Source of the DNA: Vicugna pacos
Lineage: Eukaryota > Chordata > Mammalia > Artiodactyla > Camelidae
Length of the DNA: 64,000 nt
Direction: 5' to 3'
NCBI RefSeq assembly: GCF_048564905.1
Contig: NC_133014.1
Span: forward strand, 7,449,136 to 7,513,135
Part shown: positions 10,500 to 21,469 of the stretch, in pieces
Numbering within the stretch: position 1 is the stretch's first letter
How the letters are laid out: each line of letters starts with the position of its first letter
The notes under the pieces: model-generated
Seen by the model: only the letters and a program-made list of their open reading frames with translations
Databases searched by the model: none
Told to the model about the DNA's origin: nothing
Translations under genes and position numbers: made by a program

Positions 10500-13400
10500 T
10501 TCATCCTGGATTGTAAATGTTCTTTCAGTAGCATCATCATGGCTCTCGGCTGCTGTTTATTCCTGCTGACTATAAAAAAAATGCAGTTGTTCTTCTTACC
10601 CTTGTCCCCCACCCCCTTGGGTTAGCAGCTCCTTGGCAGGAAGTGGAAGAAGCCTTTAAACTGGCCCTGTCTGGAGGTAGGATGCCACAGCCCCCGAGCC
10701 ACACATCTCATGCCCCTTTCACAGTTGCTGATGAATCCACCCCAACCACAGATCTCAGCCCCTGTCCTGAGTGTGCCATCTTTGTAAACCGCAGCCCCTG
10801 TGCTTGGACTTCAGCTTCCTTCCCATAGACCAGGAGCGCAGGTGCCTAAATGTCGTGGACCCACACCTGCTCCCCCCATGCCTGTGCCTGTCTGCGCCAG
10901 GCACCTTTTCCCTGCCCTTCTAATGCCCAGCTCCATGGGCACTTGTTTCCAGGGTTCAAAGATGGGACAGTATCTGGCATTGCTCTCTGGAAGGCCCAGA
11001 TTCATCCTCCTGTTTCTCCGGTACCTGCAGGTGGGGATCAGAGCATCATCCTTTGCTTCCCTCTTTCCATTGAAGTGGGGCTGGGTGGCTGGGACGGGGC
11101 ACGGGCGTCCTGGTGGTGTGGCCAGGCAGGCTGGCTTCCAGGGAGAGAGTGGGGTTCCAGTCCAGCCCCACCATCTTATCTTTTCTCTCTCCCTCTCCCC
11201 CCACCCCTCCCCCTCCCTCTCTTGGACCCCATGCTGCTCATCCTGGCAGGAAGGGGCCGGCGTTGGCCCTCCTCCTTCCAGGGCCTCTTTGGCACCAGGT
11301 TCTAACCCACAGGGCCACTCACGCCCTCTGCTGGCCCGTGTCTCCAGGAGGATGGGGCGCCTGTGGGTCTGCAGCCCCCATCCCTCAGCGCAGGCCGCTC
11401 CCCAGCCACAGATCGTCTCCCGTGGGCGGCACTGTTTCCACATCCCGGAGAGTGAGGGACGGGACAGCCAGAGCAGGCCTTGTGTGGAGGTGGTGTGCGT
11501 GGGCGCCATGTGCTGCGTTCTGAGTGATGCCAAAAATAACGGTGCGCGCGGAGCCCTCCCGTCCGCTGCACGCTCCTTGTGCATTACATCATCTCATCCG
11601 GCCGCGCGCGCAGCTCTGTGACAGGTGAGAACCTGAGACCCGGCCGGTGAGCGACAAGCAGGACTCCTGTGCAGACAGCCACCTGTTCTTCTCAGGCCCA
11701 GGTTTGCCCTTCTGTTGGGTGTGGAATGTTAACTCCTCTGCTTGGTCGCACAAGTTGTGCCGTGTGTAAGGGCTGCAGAGATGTGCTGTCTTCAAGATGG
11801 GCGGGGACCAGTGGGAGCAGCGCGCCTGCTGTGAACTCAGCCCCAGGCCAGACTTCCCCTGTGCAGGTCTTAGGCCACCAGCGTGGGTACCCCAGAAACA
11901 GCTTGGTTTTCCTCTTAACTCTGCTTCTTTTCTGCGCCGAGCCCCTGGAGTGCATGGCCATCAGCCTCCATCTCAGCCGGTGTGGTGTTTCTTTCAGCCC
12001 TCAGCATGCAGTGGGCGGCACCTTGGTTCTGGGAGGCGGGCTGTGGGCATGGTGTCTGGTGGGAGAAAAGCTGGGGGGCCCTTGGCACCATCATCCAGTC
12101 TATCGAGACCTCCATCCTCCCGCCTCTGTGCCAGTTTCTCTGGGTCGGTGTTGGGTCTCCCCCGGTTGTGGTCCCTTTGGCTTTGGTGAACTGCCACCCC
12201 CAGGCTGCCTCTGAAGCCCAGGAATCATCTTTCTGCCATGTGAAACATCTGAGGCTGGCTTTCCTAGGCACCCCCCACAACCCTTCCCTCCAGGCATCGT
12301 GCTGCCACTGCCCAGTTCCACCTGGGTCTGCCAGCCTCTAAAGCCCCAGCCCTTCATCCTGTGCCAGATTGTTTCCCACCTAATGAAAGAAGCGAGGCCA
12401 GCAGAGTACACTGGGCACATGCAGGGAATGGGACAGAACTAGGAGTTGGCTTATTCTGCCGGTGACTGAGCTGTTCAAAGGTGACTCTGATACAGCGGGG
12501 TTATGCCTCTGCCCTGTGTAGATCTGCAATGAGCAGACTCTTCCTTTACCAATACCTACCTTACCGTTTGCCCCAGCCTCTCCCGGGTGCAGGTGTCCTG
12601 AAAGTGTACCAGACTTCTTTGTCCTAAAGATCTAAAAATAGAACCAAAGTGTGTCCGGGCCACTCCAGAGGGTTCAGATGGCTTGACATCACTCATACAG
12701 CTCCTGTTTGCCCGAGGAATTAGTTTGGACTCTTTTTTTGCAAATAAGGCTTGCAAAGGCTTGTTTGGTTTTTAAAAAACCAGAGAGATGGACTTTGTAG
12801 CTTAGGTAGCTTGAAAATCACTGATAGCTGACATCAGGAACAGCTGGATCCAGGACTCTAAACAGAGTCCTCAGGTACATGGCTGTTTTCTTTTTGTCTC
12901 TTGGTGTTTATTTCTCCTCTAGACTCACATCCTTCCAGACCCAACAAAAAAGTATTCTCTTTCAACAATTCCATAAAAGTCCTGAGACTCACTCTGTTTG
13001 GCCTGAAATGAGTCACATGCCTGTCCCTGAAACAGCCACTCCTGCCAGCGGGTGGGGCCGCATTGACCAGCTTGGGCCTGGGCCATGCCTGCAGCTCCCA
13101 TCTTGGAGGCCACACCCTGCATTAAAAGTCAGGCGCTGGCAGACTCTTACTGACTTCTTGGGCATCTGGGCCTGGGTGAGCACAGTTTCCATCCCTCCTG
13201 GAGGAGTAGCCCAGAAACGGTGTCACTGCCTCTGCTGCCATGCAGCCTGAGTGGCCTTTAGCCCCTCTCCCCCGAAGGGTTCCCATTCGTAGGAAGCTGT
13301 AGTCAGTCCCTCAGTTCTCCTTTATTTGACCTTTAGTGACTCAGGAAAACCTTCTGTTACAGAGACTGGAGCACTAAATGTAGAACGTGTGCTTTAGATC

Positions 13401-13810
13401 CGTTACCCCAACAGTTCCCAGACTCTCCCTAAGGGCTGGACAGCATCCTTCCCCTTCCCTGGAACCCGATTATTCAGAGTGCAGCCCAGCAGTGATTAGT
13501 GAGTGGATCTTTCTGGGCTACCCTCAGCCTGTATTGTAAGAGGCCCCTCTCAGAAGGGGACTTGATCCATGTGACGTGCCTTCTCTCCGCAACCAGTGAT
13601 GCTGTGTGCCCAGCTCCCCCCCGCCCCGCATCACGGACCAGGACACACGGGGGCCACGAACGCTCCCATGCCTGCATGTTGCAGGTACCAGGCTTGGGGC
13701 AGCTCCTTCTCCTCGTGAGTGAGCACTGTGTCCTTACACGTGGGGAGTGTCCCTGCAGGTGGCCCAGCTGAGGGCTCCCCTGCTGACATGAGGGCCACTC
13801 AGAGGTCCTG
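10500..13810. other. GC-rich intronic sequence, no gene supported
   Basis: There are overlapping long open frames on both strands at 10800-11621, but no splice-site, domain or repeat support. A pyrimidine-rich run lies at 11180-11225. A MIR remnant is listed separately. Confidence 0.5.
11575..11665 (-). mobile_element. MIR SINE remnant, CpG-rich
   Basis: GTGCATTACATCATCTCATC at 11579, followed by GTGACAGGTGAGAACCTGAG at 11618 and CGGTGAGCGACAAG, resembles the antisense MIR core, with an unusual CGCGCGCG insertion. Confidence 0.45.
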
Positions 13811-13814
13811 ACAT

Positions 13815-13976
13815 GCCTCCGGGGCAGTGGTTCTCTGCTGTGGCTGCATTTGAAGTCACCTGGGTCCCACTGCCAGCAACTGGGATCGGGCAGGACCTCC
13901 CTGGATATCAGCAATTTTTAAAGCTCCCCAGGGGATTCCGATGTTCAACGGGGGTCGAGAACAACGGATGTAAACC
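13815..13976 (+). mobile_element. MER5A-like hAT-Charlie fragment, first of a tandem pair
   Basis: It begins near GGGGCAGTGGTTCTCTGCTG and ends at AAAGCTCCCCAGGGGATTCC then GAGAACAACGG, which are the two inverted ends of MER5A. Confidence 0.75.
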
Positions 13977-14145
13977 AGTAGTTCTCAGACCTTAACGTGC
14001 GGAGAAATCAGCCGGGGAGCCTGTCCCAGGTAGATTCTGAGTCCACTGGTCTGGGTGGAGCCTGAGAGTCTGCACCTCTAACCAGCTCCCAGGTGGCACT
14101 GGGGGTGCTGGGGCACTGGCTGCACTTTGAGTGGCTGGGGAACTG
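13977..14145 (+). mobile_element. MER5A-like hAT-Charlie fragment, second of a tandem pair
   Basis: It starts at CAGTAGTTCTCAGACCTTAA (13977) and continues with GGGGAGCCTGTCCCAGGTAG and ACTGGTCTGGGTGGAGCCTG, the standard MER5A internal order. Confidence 0.7.
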
Positions 14146-15130
14146 GCCATCCATCCCTGAGGCCTCGGAACATCCCTGGCAGGGGGCAGGTGGACACTGC
14201 AGCCTGGGTCCGTACCCGCCATCAGGTTCCATCCCACCAGGCTGCCCGCAGCAGGGAGCAGGGCCTCGGGCTCTGCAGACACTGCCACCAGGCTTCCGGG
14301 CCCCCGCAGTAGTGCTGATGGCCGTCCCGGGGGCAGGTGTGGCACAGGTGCTCCAGGCTGATCAACCTGTCAACGCCTCAAGCCATGAAGCAGAGCACTT
14401 GGGAGGATTTCCCTCCCGGGGGGCAGCGTCAGCAGGGCAGATGTTTTCCTCCCATGCTTGGCCGCGGGGTTACCGGACACACCTGCCAGAGAGCTGGGCC
14501 AGGTGCTCCTGACCTCTGTCTTCCCTTGGAGCCCAGTGCAGCTGAGCATCTGGAGGGCACCCTTCTGGTCACATCTGGCTGCTGCATCCTTGTCCTTGGG
14601 GAGAAGTGCGACTGAATGGAGATGGAAGAGGGCCCCCTGGCTGTGCGGCCCCCTGACCTCACTACCGGAGACCTGGAAAGCCTGTTCCCACCCCAGGACC
14701 CAGCTCCAGCAGACTCACCAGAAACAGGAGTCCCAAGGTCCCCGGGCTCCACCCTCCACCCCATTCTGGTGCTGGGGCCACCTGCCACCTGGTGACTCTC
14801 CTTCTCTGCTTAACGACTCGGAGTTGCCTTGCTTGGATGAAGCACTCGTAATACTCAGTTCAGCTAACATTTAAAGAGTAAATATATGTGAAATATTTAC
14901 AGCAGTTCTTGGCACGTGTAAGCTGCCACCAGCATCATGCTTTGGCTTACTAGAAAGTAGTGTGAGAAATCCCCGGTGTCCTCACTTGTTCACCGATCCG
15001 CCGCCTGATCCACGCAGCCTGCCTTCTCCTGGCCGCTTTCCTGTGCACCAGTCAACAGAGGAATTCACGGGTGCTCCCTTACTGACTATACTACTGTGCC
15101 CAGTGCTGTCCGCAGGTGACTCTGGCCAGT
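14146..15130. other. Intronic sequence, nothing recognised
   Basis: GC-rich with several chance open frames. No repeat family or gene is recognised. Confidence 0.45.
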
Positions 15131-15149
15131 TAAGGAGTATGTGGTTTAT

Positions 15150-15280
15150 ATGTCGTACTGTATTAACCACTGTACACTTATTATGCACCTACTGCATCCT
15201 TGGCTCCTTGGAATATACAGAAATAATCAAATTTATTGGCATTCTTCTCCAAGACTTCACAGTCCGATAGAGGAGGCCAG
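15150..15280 (-). mobile_element. L2 LINE tail, antisense
   Basis: TTATGCACCTACTGCATCCT near 15180, followed by GGAATATACAGAAATAATCA and CAAGACTTCACAGTCCGATA, is the inverted L2 3' tail pattern. Confidence 0.55.
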
Positions 15281-15714
15281 TCTGACCCCCTGAGTGTTAA
15301 CTGGTATGGGGGCATCTACACCCCTCCCCCCTCGGCAGTATTTAAGAAACTGGGAGCTTGGCTGCTTTTCCAAAGTCCTTAAAATACTGAGAGGATGGAA
15401 TAATTCGTACTATTGATGTCCTCACGTAATGAGCCAAATGTGTGTTCACGTTGCTCCATGTCCCTCAATCTCCAAATGTGATGTCTCCGAATTACAGAAT
15501 AGGAGGATATTTATGTCAAATCCAACCAACCCCCGCATCTGAATCACACAGGAGCACTTTGTCAGAGAATCCTACCAAATGGCTCGCACGAAATCAACTA
15601 TTTGAGAATATTTCTTTTTCCCCTTAGGAGTTCCGAAGAAAGTTAATAAAGCGAAGAACCTTATGAAAAGGAATTTCTGCTCTTGGATTTTCTAAGCACA
15701 GGTAATGAGTCGCA

Positions 15715-15965
15715 GGTAAATGATATTTACCTAGTATCTCCTGTGCATATGTATCAGGGCTCCGGAGATGAGAAGAGCTTGTCTCTGTCCTCCAGAAGCT
15801 CCAAGTCCAGGAGGGGAAATGAGTACAAGATACTGTGGTAAGTGGGCAGAGGCTCAGAGGAAGGGTGCAGGGTGCCCAGCAAGGGCAGAGGTTTCTCAGG
15901 GTAAAGGCACTGGTGTGTGTGGCTGAGGCCTGGGGAAGCAGACATGCAGAGTGGCCAGTGTGGCT
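15715..15965 (-). mobile_element. L2 LINE 3' region, antisense
   Basis: The run from CTAGTATCTCCTGTGC, through GGGCTCCGGAGATGAGAAGA and CCTCCAGAAGCTCCAAGTCC, to GGTAAGTGGGCAGAGGCTCA follows the inverted L2 3' end. Confidence 0.55.
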
Positions 15966-16249
15966 GAGTGTGTGTGTTGGAGGGGTCGGGGGATGGCAGG
16001 AGGCGAGGTGGCCGGGCCGGACCAGAGGAGCTTTCTGTGGTATAACCATTGCCACTTCATTTTTCTGGATCACAAACAAGCAATATACCGAGAACTAGAG
16101 TTTGAAAATATATTTTCAGTGTATGTCGTTCTTCATGCAAACATGTCTTTTCCTGTGTTGGCTAACTAAAGCATCTCTGCAGAAAAAGAGGTTTGTGCCG
16201 ATTTCACAGACCTTTATTTTTCTGAATTAATCTAATAGACTGTCAGATA

Positions 16250-16385
16250 TCAGAGTCCAGATCACTCATATCATAATTGAGATGGAGGTCCAGAGAGGGA
16301 CGTGATTTGTCCCGAGTCACTCAGCTGGTTACTGGCTCATTAGTGGTAGGCGAGGCCAGAACCCAGTCCTATAGAATTATTGCAA
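16250..16385 (-). mobile_element. MIR SINE fragment
   Basis: GGAGGTCCAGAGAGGGACGT, then CCGAGTCACTCAGCTGGTTA and GGCCAGAACCCAGTCCT, is the antisense MIR core. Confidence 0.65.
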
Positions 16386-16389
16386 TTTC

Positions 16390-18030
16390 TGCCAACAGTG
16401 TCGGCAGGCTTCCAGCCAAGTGCTGCTCCAGGCAACTGGCAGTCGCTGCCTGTGTGGTGAGCAGTTCTGAGAATGGTGCTCTGCTTGATTACTGATGTCT
16501 GCCCAGGGTGGGTGCTGGGAGGGTGGCAGTACCTGTGCCTGGTGTTGCCATTCTGATTTCTGAGCAGCCTGGTTCTTCACAGCTCATGGCCTCAAGGCAA
16601 AGGCCGTGTTTAGTGAGGAATGTCAGCAGAATGGGGAAAGTGGGAAAAGTAATTTCACAATAGCTTCACGCTCTGCAGTGCATTTGTCCTGGTTGTCTCT
16701 TAAACTATTCTTTAAGTTGAAGTGAAAACTAAGTTGCGGCTTTTTTAGTTACTAAACTAGCGAGGTGAGTTTAGACCTATAAAGTCATTATAGTAACATT
16801 GACAAGTTGGGAGAGTGCCCAGAGCCCTGTGTGGCCGTGGTGGGGAGACCCTCCGGCAATGTGTGCGGAAGGCCTGCCTCTCCCAGCTCAGTGCTGCCCC
16901 AGAGTTATGATGACCTGGGAAGAACTGTGAAAAGCCGTCCCTGTGGCAGCTTGACCTACAGCTGCTCTTTCCATTTTGGGGATTTGGGAGAGCCTTTTTT
17001 TGTGGTTAAAGAGCAGTATAACTCATGATGGCTGTTGTGCTCTTTATAATGTCCCTTTGGGATATTAAGCGAGTCAAGGACACAGAGGTGGCACACAGCG
17101 CTACTGCTGTAAAGGTTAGCTTCTAAACACACGCTGCACAGGGAAGATCTGAAGTTGTCTGACTCACTCCTGACCCTTGTAAGTAGCCACTCTGAGTAAC
17201 GCAAGTGCTCCCTTGGGCTTGGGGCCTCAATTGTTGGGTTGGACTGCCTTTGCCTTTGCAGCTGCAAAGAATCCACCCCTAGTGAACCCACCTCTTCTGT
17301 TGGTGTTTAAACAGTTCAAAATGTTACGTGAGGAAAATGCACATGGTGATGTTCTTAAAATTCCGGGAGTGAACAATGGCTACTCCTGGAGGCATGAGTG
17401 GTGATAAAAGACATGGTCACATACTGAGATGCAGGGCATGGTTCTACCTCATACACGAGTTCACTTGAATTTGATGCTAATCAAACAGCCTGTTTGTGAC
17501 CTATCAAACATACGTTGCACGTCTGCTTTTATTACTAAAGGAAAGGGCTCATGGACCAGAAGTAGAGAATGTCCATGTTAAAAGTAAAGATCAAATGCCT
17601 CCCTTCCTAGGATGCAATGCTGGTCCTCTTTGATGATAAGACTCCGGTTCCAGGTGCCCAGGCCATGCTGTATGTGTATGTACTGGTCTGTTCTTTTGAA
17701 ACCTTGAGGACATGTATCCCTGACTTCTGTCATGTTCTTTGTTCTGACAAGATATGAAACTGTGGTGAAAACCCTGCTTCTCCGGAGCAGTTTCTCAGAG
17801 TCAACTGGGAAGCTGGCTTCAGGGCTGGTCCTCAGTTTGGCTCAAAGAAAACTTCCTGTTTTTACTGTTGATTGTTTATTGATTACTTTTGTCGACAGTG
17901 GGCCAGGGGGCACGAGATGTGGGGTCTCCCCCAGGCTGATTCCCGGGGGAGACCCTGTTCTACCTCCCTGTCCCAGGTCAGTTTGGATTGGGGACTGTTC
18001 CCACCCTGGGGCCAGAGCACAGTGGGCTGG
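16390..18030. other. Intronic sequence, nothing recognised
   Basis: No gene, RNA or repeat family could be supported in this stretch. Confidence 0.45.
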
Positions 18031-18033
18031 TCC

Positions 18034-18055
18034 TGTGTGTGTGTGTGTGTGTGTG
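18034..18055. repeat. (TG)n microsatellite
   Basis: Eleven TG units, followed directly by a short CA run. Confidence 0.9.
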
Positions 18056-18059
18056 CACA

Positions 18060-19220
18060 CGCACGTGCGAGGGGGTCGTTAGAGGTTGTGGAGCCGAGGG
18101 GATACTGTGTCCTGGGGTGGAAGCCGCCTGGAACCCGCCGGCGCTGACCTTGAACAAGTCGCCTGCCTTTCTTGCAGGCGGTGCTTGTTAAGCTCAGCAG
18201 TGATGGTTTCTCCTCCAGCTCTTTGTCAGAGGAATGATGTGGAGACAAATGGGGAAGCAAATGTGAAAGTACCTTGGAAAAATGACAGAAACTGCTTGTC
18301 ACAGACACAGGCTCTTGCTTCAGCAGTGGAGGGGGCGGGGCCGACACGGCTGAGCTGGGCTGTGTGTCCCGCCCGCCCGCCCACGGCAGAAACTGACACC
18401 CGCCCCGCTTCAGGGCTGGAGACCAGCCGCCCCGCACATCTGCCGGGGTGGGAAACGGCCTCAGAGAGGGGAGGGAACTTAAGTCCAAGTCCCGGGTCCT
18501 AAGTCTCAGCCTGTTTACAATACACTGCCTTGTAGTTTCTCCTATTTATGAACAAAATATACATTCAGTTGGAAAAATTGCAAAGCATAGAAAAGTGCAG
18601 AGAGAAAGTTTAAAATACTCCTAATTCTGTGACCTAGACATAGATGCAGATCACTCCTTCTGGGGTCCTCCCTGTATTTCTTTTATGCATTAAGATACTT
18701 GTAAAAAAAAATAAAAAATAGCAGTGGTGTTACCCAGCCAAGCTTGGTTTCGTTTGCCTGTGCACCCAGTAAAGCCGATCTGCCGACACTGGGTTGCGGT
18801 GAAGGAAGGTGCAGCATTTATTGCAGGGCACCAAGCAAGGAGTCTGGGCAGCCAGTGCTCAAGACACCCGAACTCCCCGAAGGGTTTCAGCAAAGCATTT
18901 TTAAAGGCCAGGTGAGGGAGGGGCATCCCAGGGTATGTATTCAGTTCTCTGATTGGTTGATGGTGAGGTGACAGGGTGGTGTAACAGGGGTTAACGTTAT
19001 CAGTAGGTCTGGGGGTTACTCACTCATGATCATCAAGTAGTTAATTTCTTCCATCTGGGGGTGGTTTTATGACCTGTAAAACAACTCAGGACGTGTGCAT
19101 CAGATACTATTATCTGGGTCCCTCAGAGAGGAGCCGCAGCAGAGGATATGGGGGAAGGGTCTGTCCCAGGAAGGCCCCACAGAGTCCTGCTCGCTTATAG
19201 TGAGTTTCACAGCACATGCT
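18060..19220. other. Intronic sequence with a GC-rich patch
   Basis: The patch at 18330-18450 has clustered CpG and GGGGCGGGGC. From about 18540 the sequence becomes AT-rich. No gene is recognised. Confidence 0.4.
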
Positions 19221-19221
19221 A

Positions 19222-19360
19222 TTTTGTAGCACAACGCTCATCACTGGAGGGTCCGTAGGAGCCTCATTGGTGTCACTCGGGAGCTCGTTAGAAAAACAAG
19301 ACTCTCAGGCCTCTCCCCAGACTTACTGGAGCAGAATCTGTGCTCAGCAAGCTCGTCAGG
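19222..19360 (+). mobile_element. MER20 hAT-Charlie fragment
   Basis: The order TCACTCGGGAGCTCGTTAGA, AAACAAGACTCTCAGGCCTC, CCCCAGACTTACTGGAGCAG and AATCTGTGCTCAGCAAGCTC follows MER20. Confidence 0.7.
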
Positions 19361-19539
19361 TACAGCGGTGCCCGTCCCCCTGAGAGGCACGTGGTGGCCT
19401 GCTTTCCCCCTTGCAGTGTGTTTTGAATTCTCCCTTGTCAATCAGCATTTTCATGTAACACGGTTTTTAGCGACGACACAGCACTCCCTCGTATGGCAGT
19501 GTCCCAGCACCACAGCTAGTCTCCTGTTTATGTCTCCTA

Positions 19540-19661
19540 TTTTTTAAAATACGTTTTATTTATTTTTAATTTTTGTAATGGGTGGTACTGGGGATTGAAC
19601 CCAGGACCTCGTGCATGCTAAGCACATGCTTTACTGCTGAGCTGCACCCCCCACCCCGCCA
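19540..19661 (-). mobile_element. Vic-1-like tRNA-Ala-derived SINE (camelid)
   Basis: The reverse complement reads as a tRNA-Ala(AGC)-like head, with TTAGCAT as the anticodon region, box B GGTTCAATCCC and a CCCAGTACC end, then an A-rich tail. This is the head of the camelid Vic-1 SINE as I know it. It lies between imperfect flanking direct repeats (GTCTCCTA at 19532 and GTGTCCTA near 19663). The tRNA part is diverged and is not a functional tRNA gene. Confidence 0.75.
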
Positions 19662-19924
19662 CGTGTCCTACTGATGAGACTTTTGAATGTTTGTAGGGTG
19701 CTGTTTTCAGGGCACACTTGGTTATGTCCTGAGGACAAATCCCCAGAAGTGCAGTTACTGGATCAGTGAGGGTTCTGAAGGCTTTTGATACACGCTGCCA
19801 AATTCTAGCCCAGAGAAGGTATGACTTGACCGGTCACTTGAAATCTTGTCCTGGGCTTCTCAGGAGGCAGCTGAGCGCGTTGGGGAAGAGCTCCCACTTG
19901 GGAGAGGTACAGGCCTTGACGTGT

Positions 19925-20030
19925 GTGTCTGATTTTCTGCTGGCTCAGTGATCTTGGACCAGTTGCTTAACTTCTCTGACCCTCTGTCTTCTCCCCTGCA
20001 GAAAGGTGATGTACCACTTAATTCAGAGGG
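19925..20030 (+). mobile_element. MIR SINE fragment
   Basis: GGACCAGTTGCTTAACTTCT, then CTGACCCTCTGTCTTCTCCC and GCAGAAAGGTGATGTACC, follows the sense MIR core. Confidence 0.6.
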
Positions 20031-20118
20031 CAGGTTTTGCTGGGCTGCAGTGGACGATTTCCCTCTGGCGGGGGGGTGTGGTCTGTGCACCTGCCGGTTG
20101 TGGTCTCCAGGAGCACTG
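20028..20118. repeat. Unassigned repeated segment, copy 1
   Basis: About 90 bp shares high similarity with 21368-21462, including the identical CAGTGGACGATTTCCCT and GTGGTCTGTGCACCTGCC motifs. I cannot name the family. Confidence 0.75.
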
Positions 20119-20224
20119 AGTGAGATAGAATAGAAACCACCTTGGAGCTGGTACCTGGTTTATTCTCTTCCCTCTGAATAAAATGAGCTCAGAGGCCTGC
20201 GGAGATCCTGTCACAAAGCCCTTT

Positions 20225-21360
20225 GATTCTCTTTTATGAAAGATTTTCTGTTACAGTTGATAAATTGCATCATAACAGGAAGGCACCAGGGTGTCACGGG
20301 CCTTTTAGTTTGGTTCTCAGGTGTCCCGTGTCCCGTGTCCTGAGGCTTGGGCACAGCAAAGGAGGGCAAAGAAAGCATCAAAGAGAGGAAATTCCTGAAA
20401 ATTTTCTTAAAATTGAGCAGAGAGTTAAGATATTGCATATCATGCCATGGCGAGCACACTGGGAGGTGGTCGAGGGGGCAGAGGGAAGGCGTGTGTGCGG
20501 GAGTGGTGGCGTCAGGGCCCTCCCTCGTCTTCAGGGTCCCTCTCAGCCCCCAGGGCCTTCAACAGTGGCCCCCAAGGGATGACACTGCATCCCCTTGTGG
20601 GGTTGTGTCGGTCCGAGGAGTGTTGTCTTGTGCTGGGCAACCTCCTGGATGCTGGGCTGGCAGGGAACACTGACCAGGCCCAGAGCAGAGCAGGCCGTAG
20701 CTAGTGGCAGGGCGGCTCCAAGCTCAATGAGGCTGACTCCATTTGCTGGGTCTCTCGTGGGTCTGTTGGATTTGGCCTCTGGAGAGAGAGGGCCACTGGC
20801 TGGGTCCACTCCTTAGAGACATCATCCCTAACCCTTCAATGGTCTGCTCTGCTTCTGAACCCCCACCAGCCTGTCATCCCTCTCCCTGGAGAAGGCTGAG
20901 CTGCTGGCAGCATCCAGACAGCGAGTCTTCAGACTGAAGCGTACGAGGGCGAGTCTATGAACTGCCTTCAAAGCACTCAGTGGTTGTTTTCCAAGTTCTC
21001 GAAACTCACTGCTTTCTCTGGTCATCATCAAATATACTGGTTATGCTTTATTATTTAAATTGTAAACCATTTGGCCAGAACTTGATAGAGATGCATTTTG
21101 GGAAACAGAAGAACAAGCTGGGGCTTTTTTAGAACCGTCTTCAGAAGTCACACTTGCTGCCGGCCGGGTCCTCGGTATTAGTAATGCAGGATCGCCCTGG
21201 CCGTGCAAAGCCTGCTATCAGTCCTCCAGACATTGCCTGGAAACTGCCAGCTGTCCCGGTTTGCAGCCTTCAGGCCTTGTATCTCCTCAGGTGCAGTTGC
21301 CATGCTGAGCTGCAGGAGTCTATTATTTTGAAATGGCAGCTGTAGGTCATCAGGGAGGAC
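20225..21360. other. Intronic sequence, nothing recognised
   Basis: Mixed composition with chance open frames only. Confidence 0.4.
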
Positions 21361-21367
21361 GTCACCA

Positions 21368-21462
21368 GGGAGGCAGATTTTGCAGGGCAGCAGTGGACGA
21401 TTTCCCTCCCGCGGGCGGGCGTGGTCTGTGCACCTGCCAGGTGTGGTCTCCAGCAGGGAGTG
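21368..21462. repeat. Unassigned repeated segment, copy 2
   Basis: Direct-orientation partner of 20028-20118. A weaker match continues on the right (CAAAGC near 20214 against 21535), suggesting the unit may be longer. Confidence 0.75.
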
Positions 21463-21469
21463 CAGGAAC

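Noticed and set aside
11500-11665. CpG-rich first exon or promoter with a CAG-gtgaga donor
   Set aside because: The core resembles an antisense MIR element; the CpG patch is short and there is no other promoter evidence.
18330-18450. Promoter-like GC-rich patch with GGGGCGGGGC
   Set aside because: It is too short and isolated to call a CpG island, and no exon or donor is evident nearby.
19590-19661. tRNA-Ala gene on the minus strand
   Set aside because: The head is diverged and is followed by an A-rich tail, so it is a SINE and not a functional tRNA gene.
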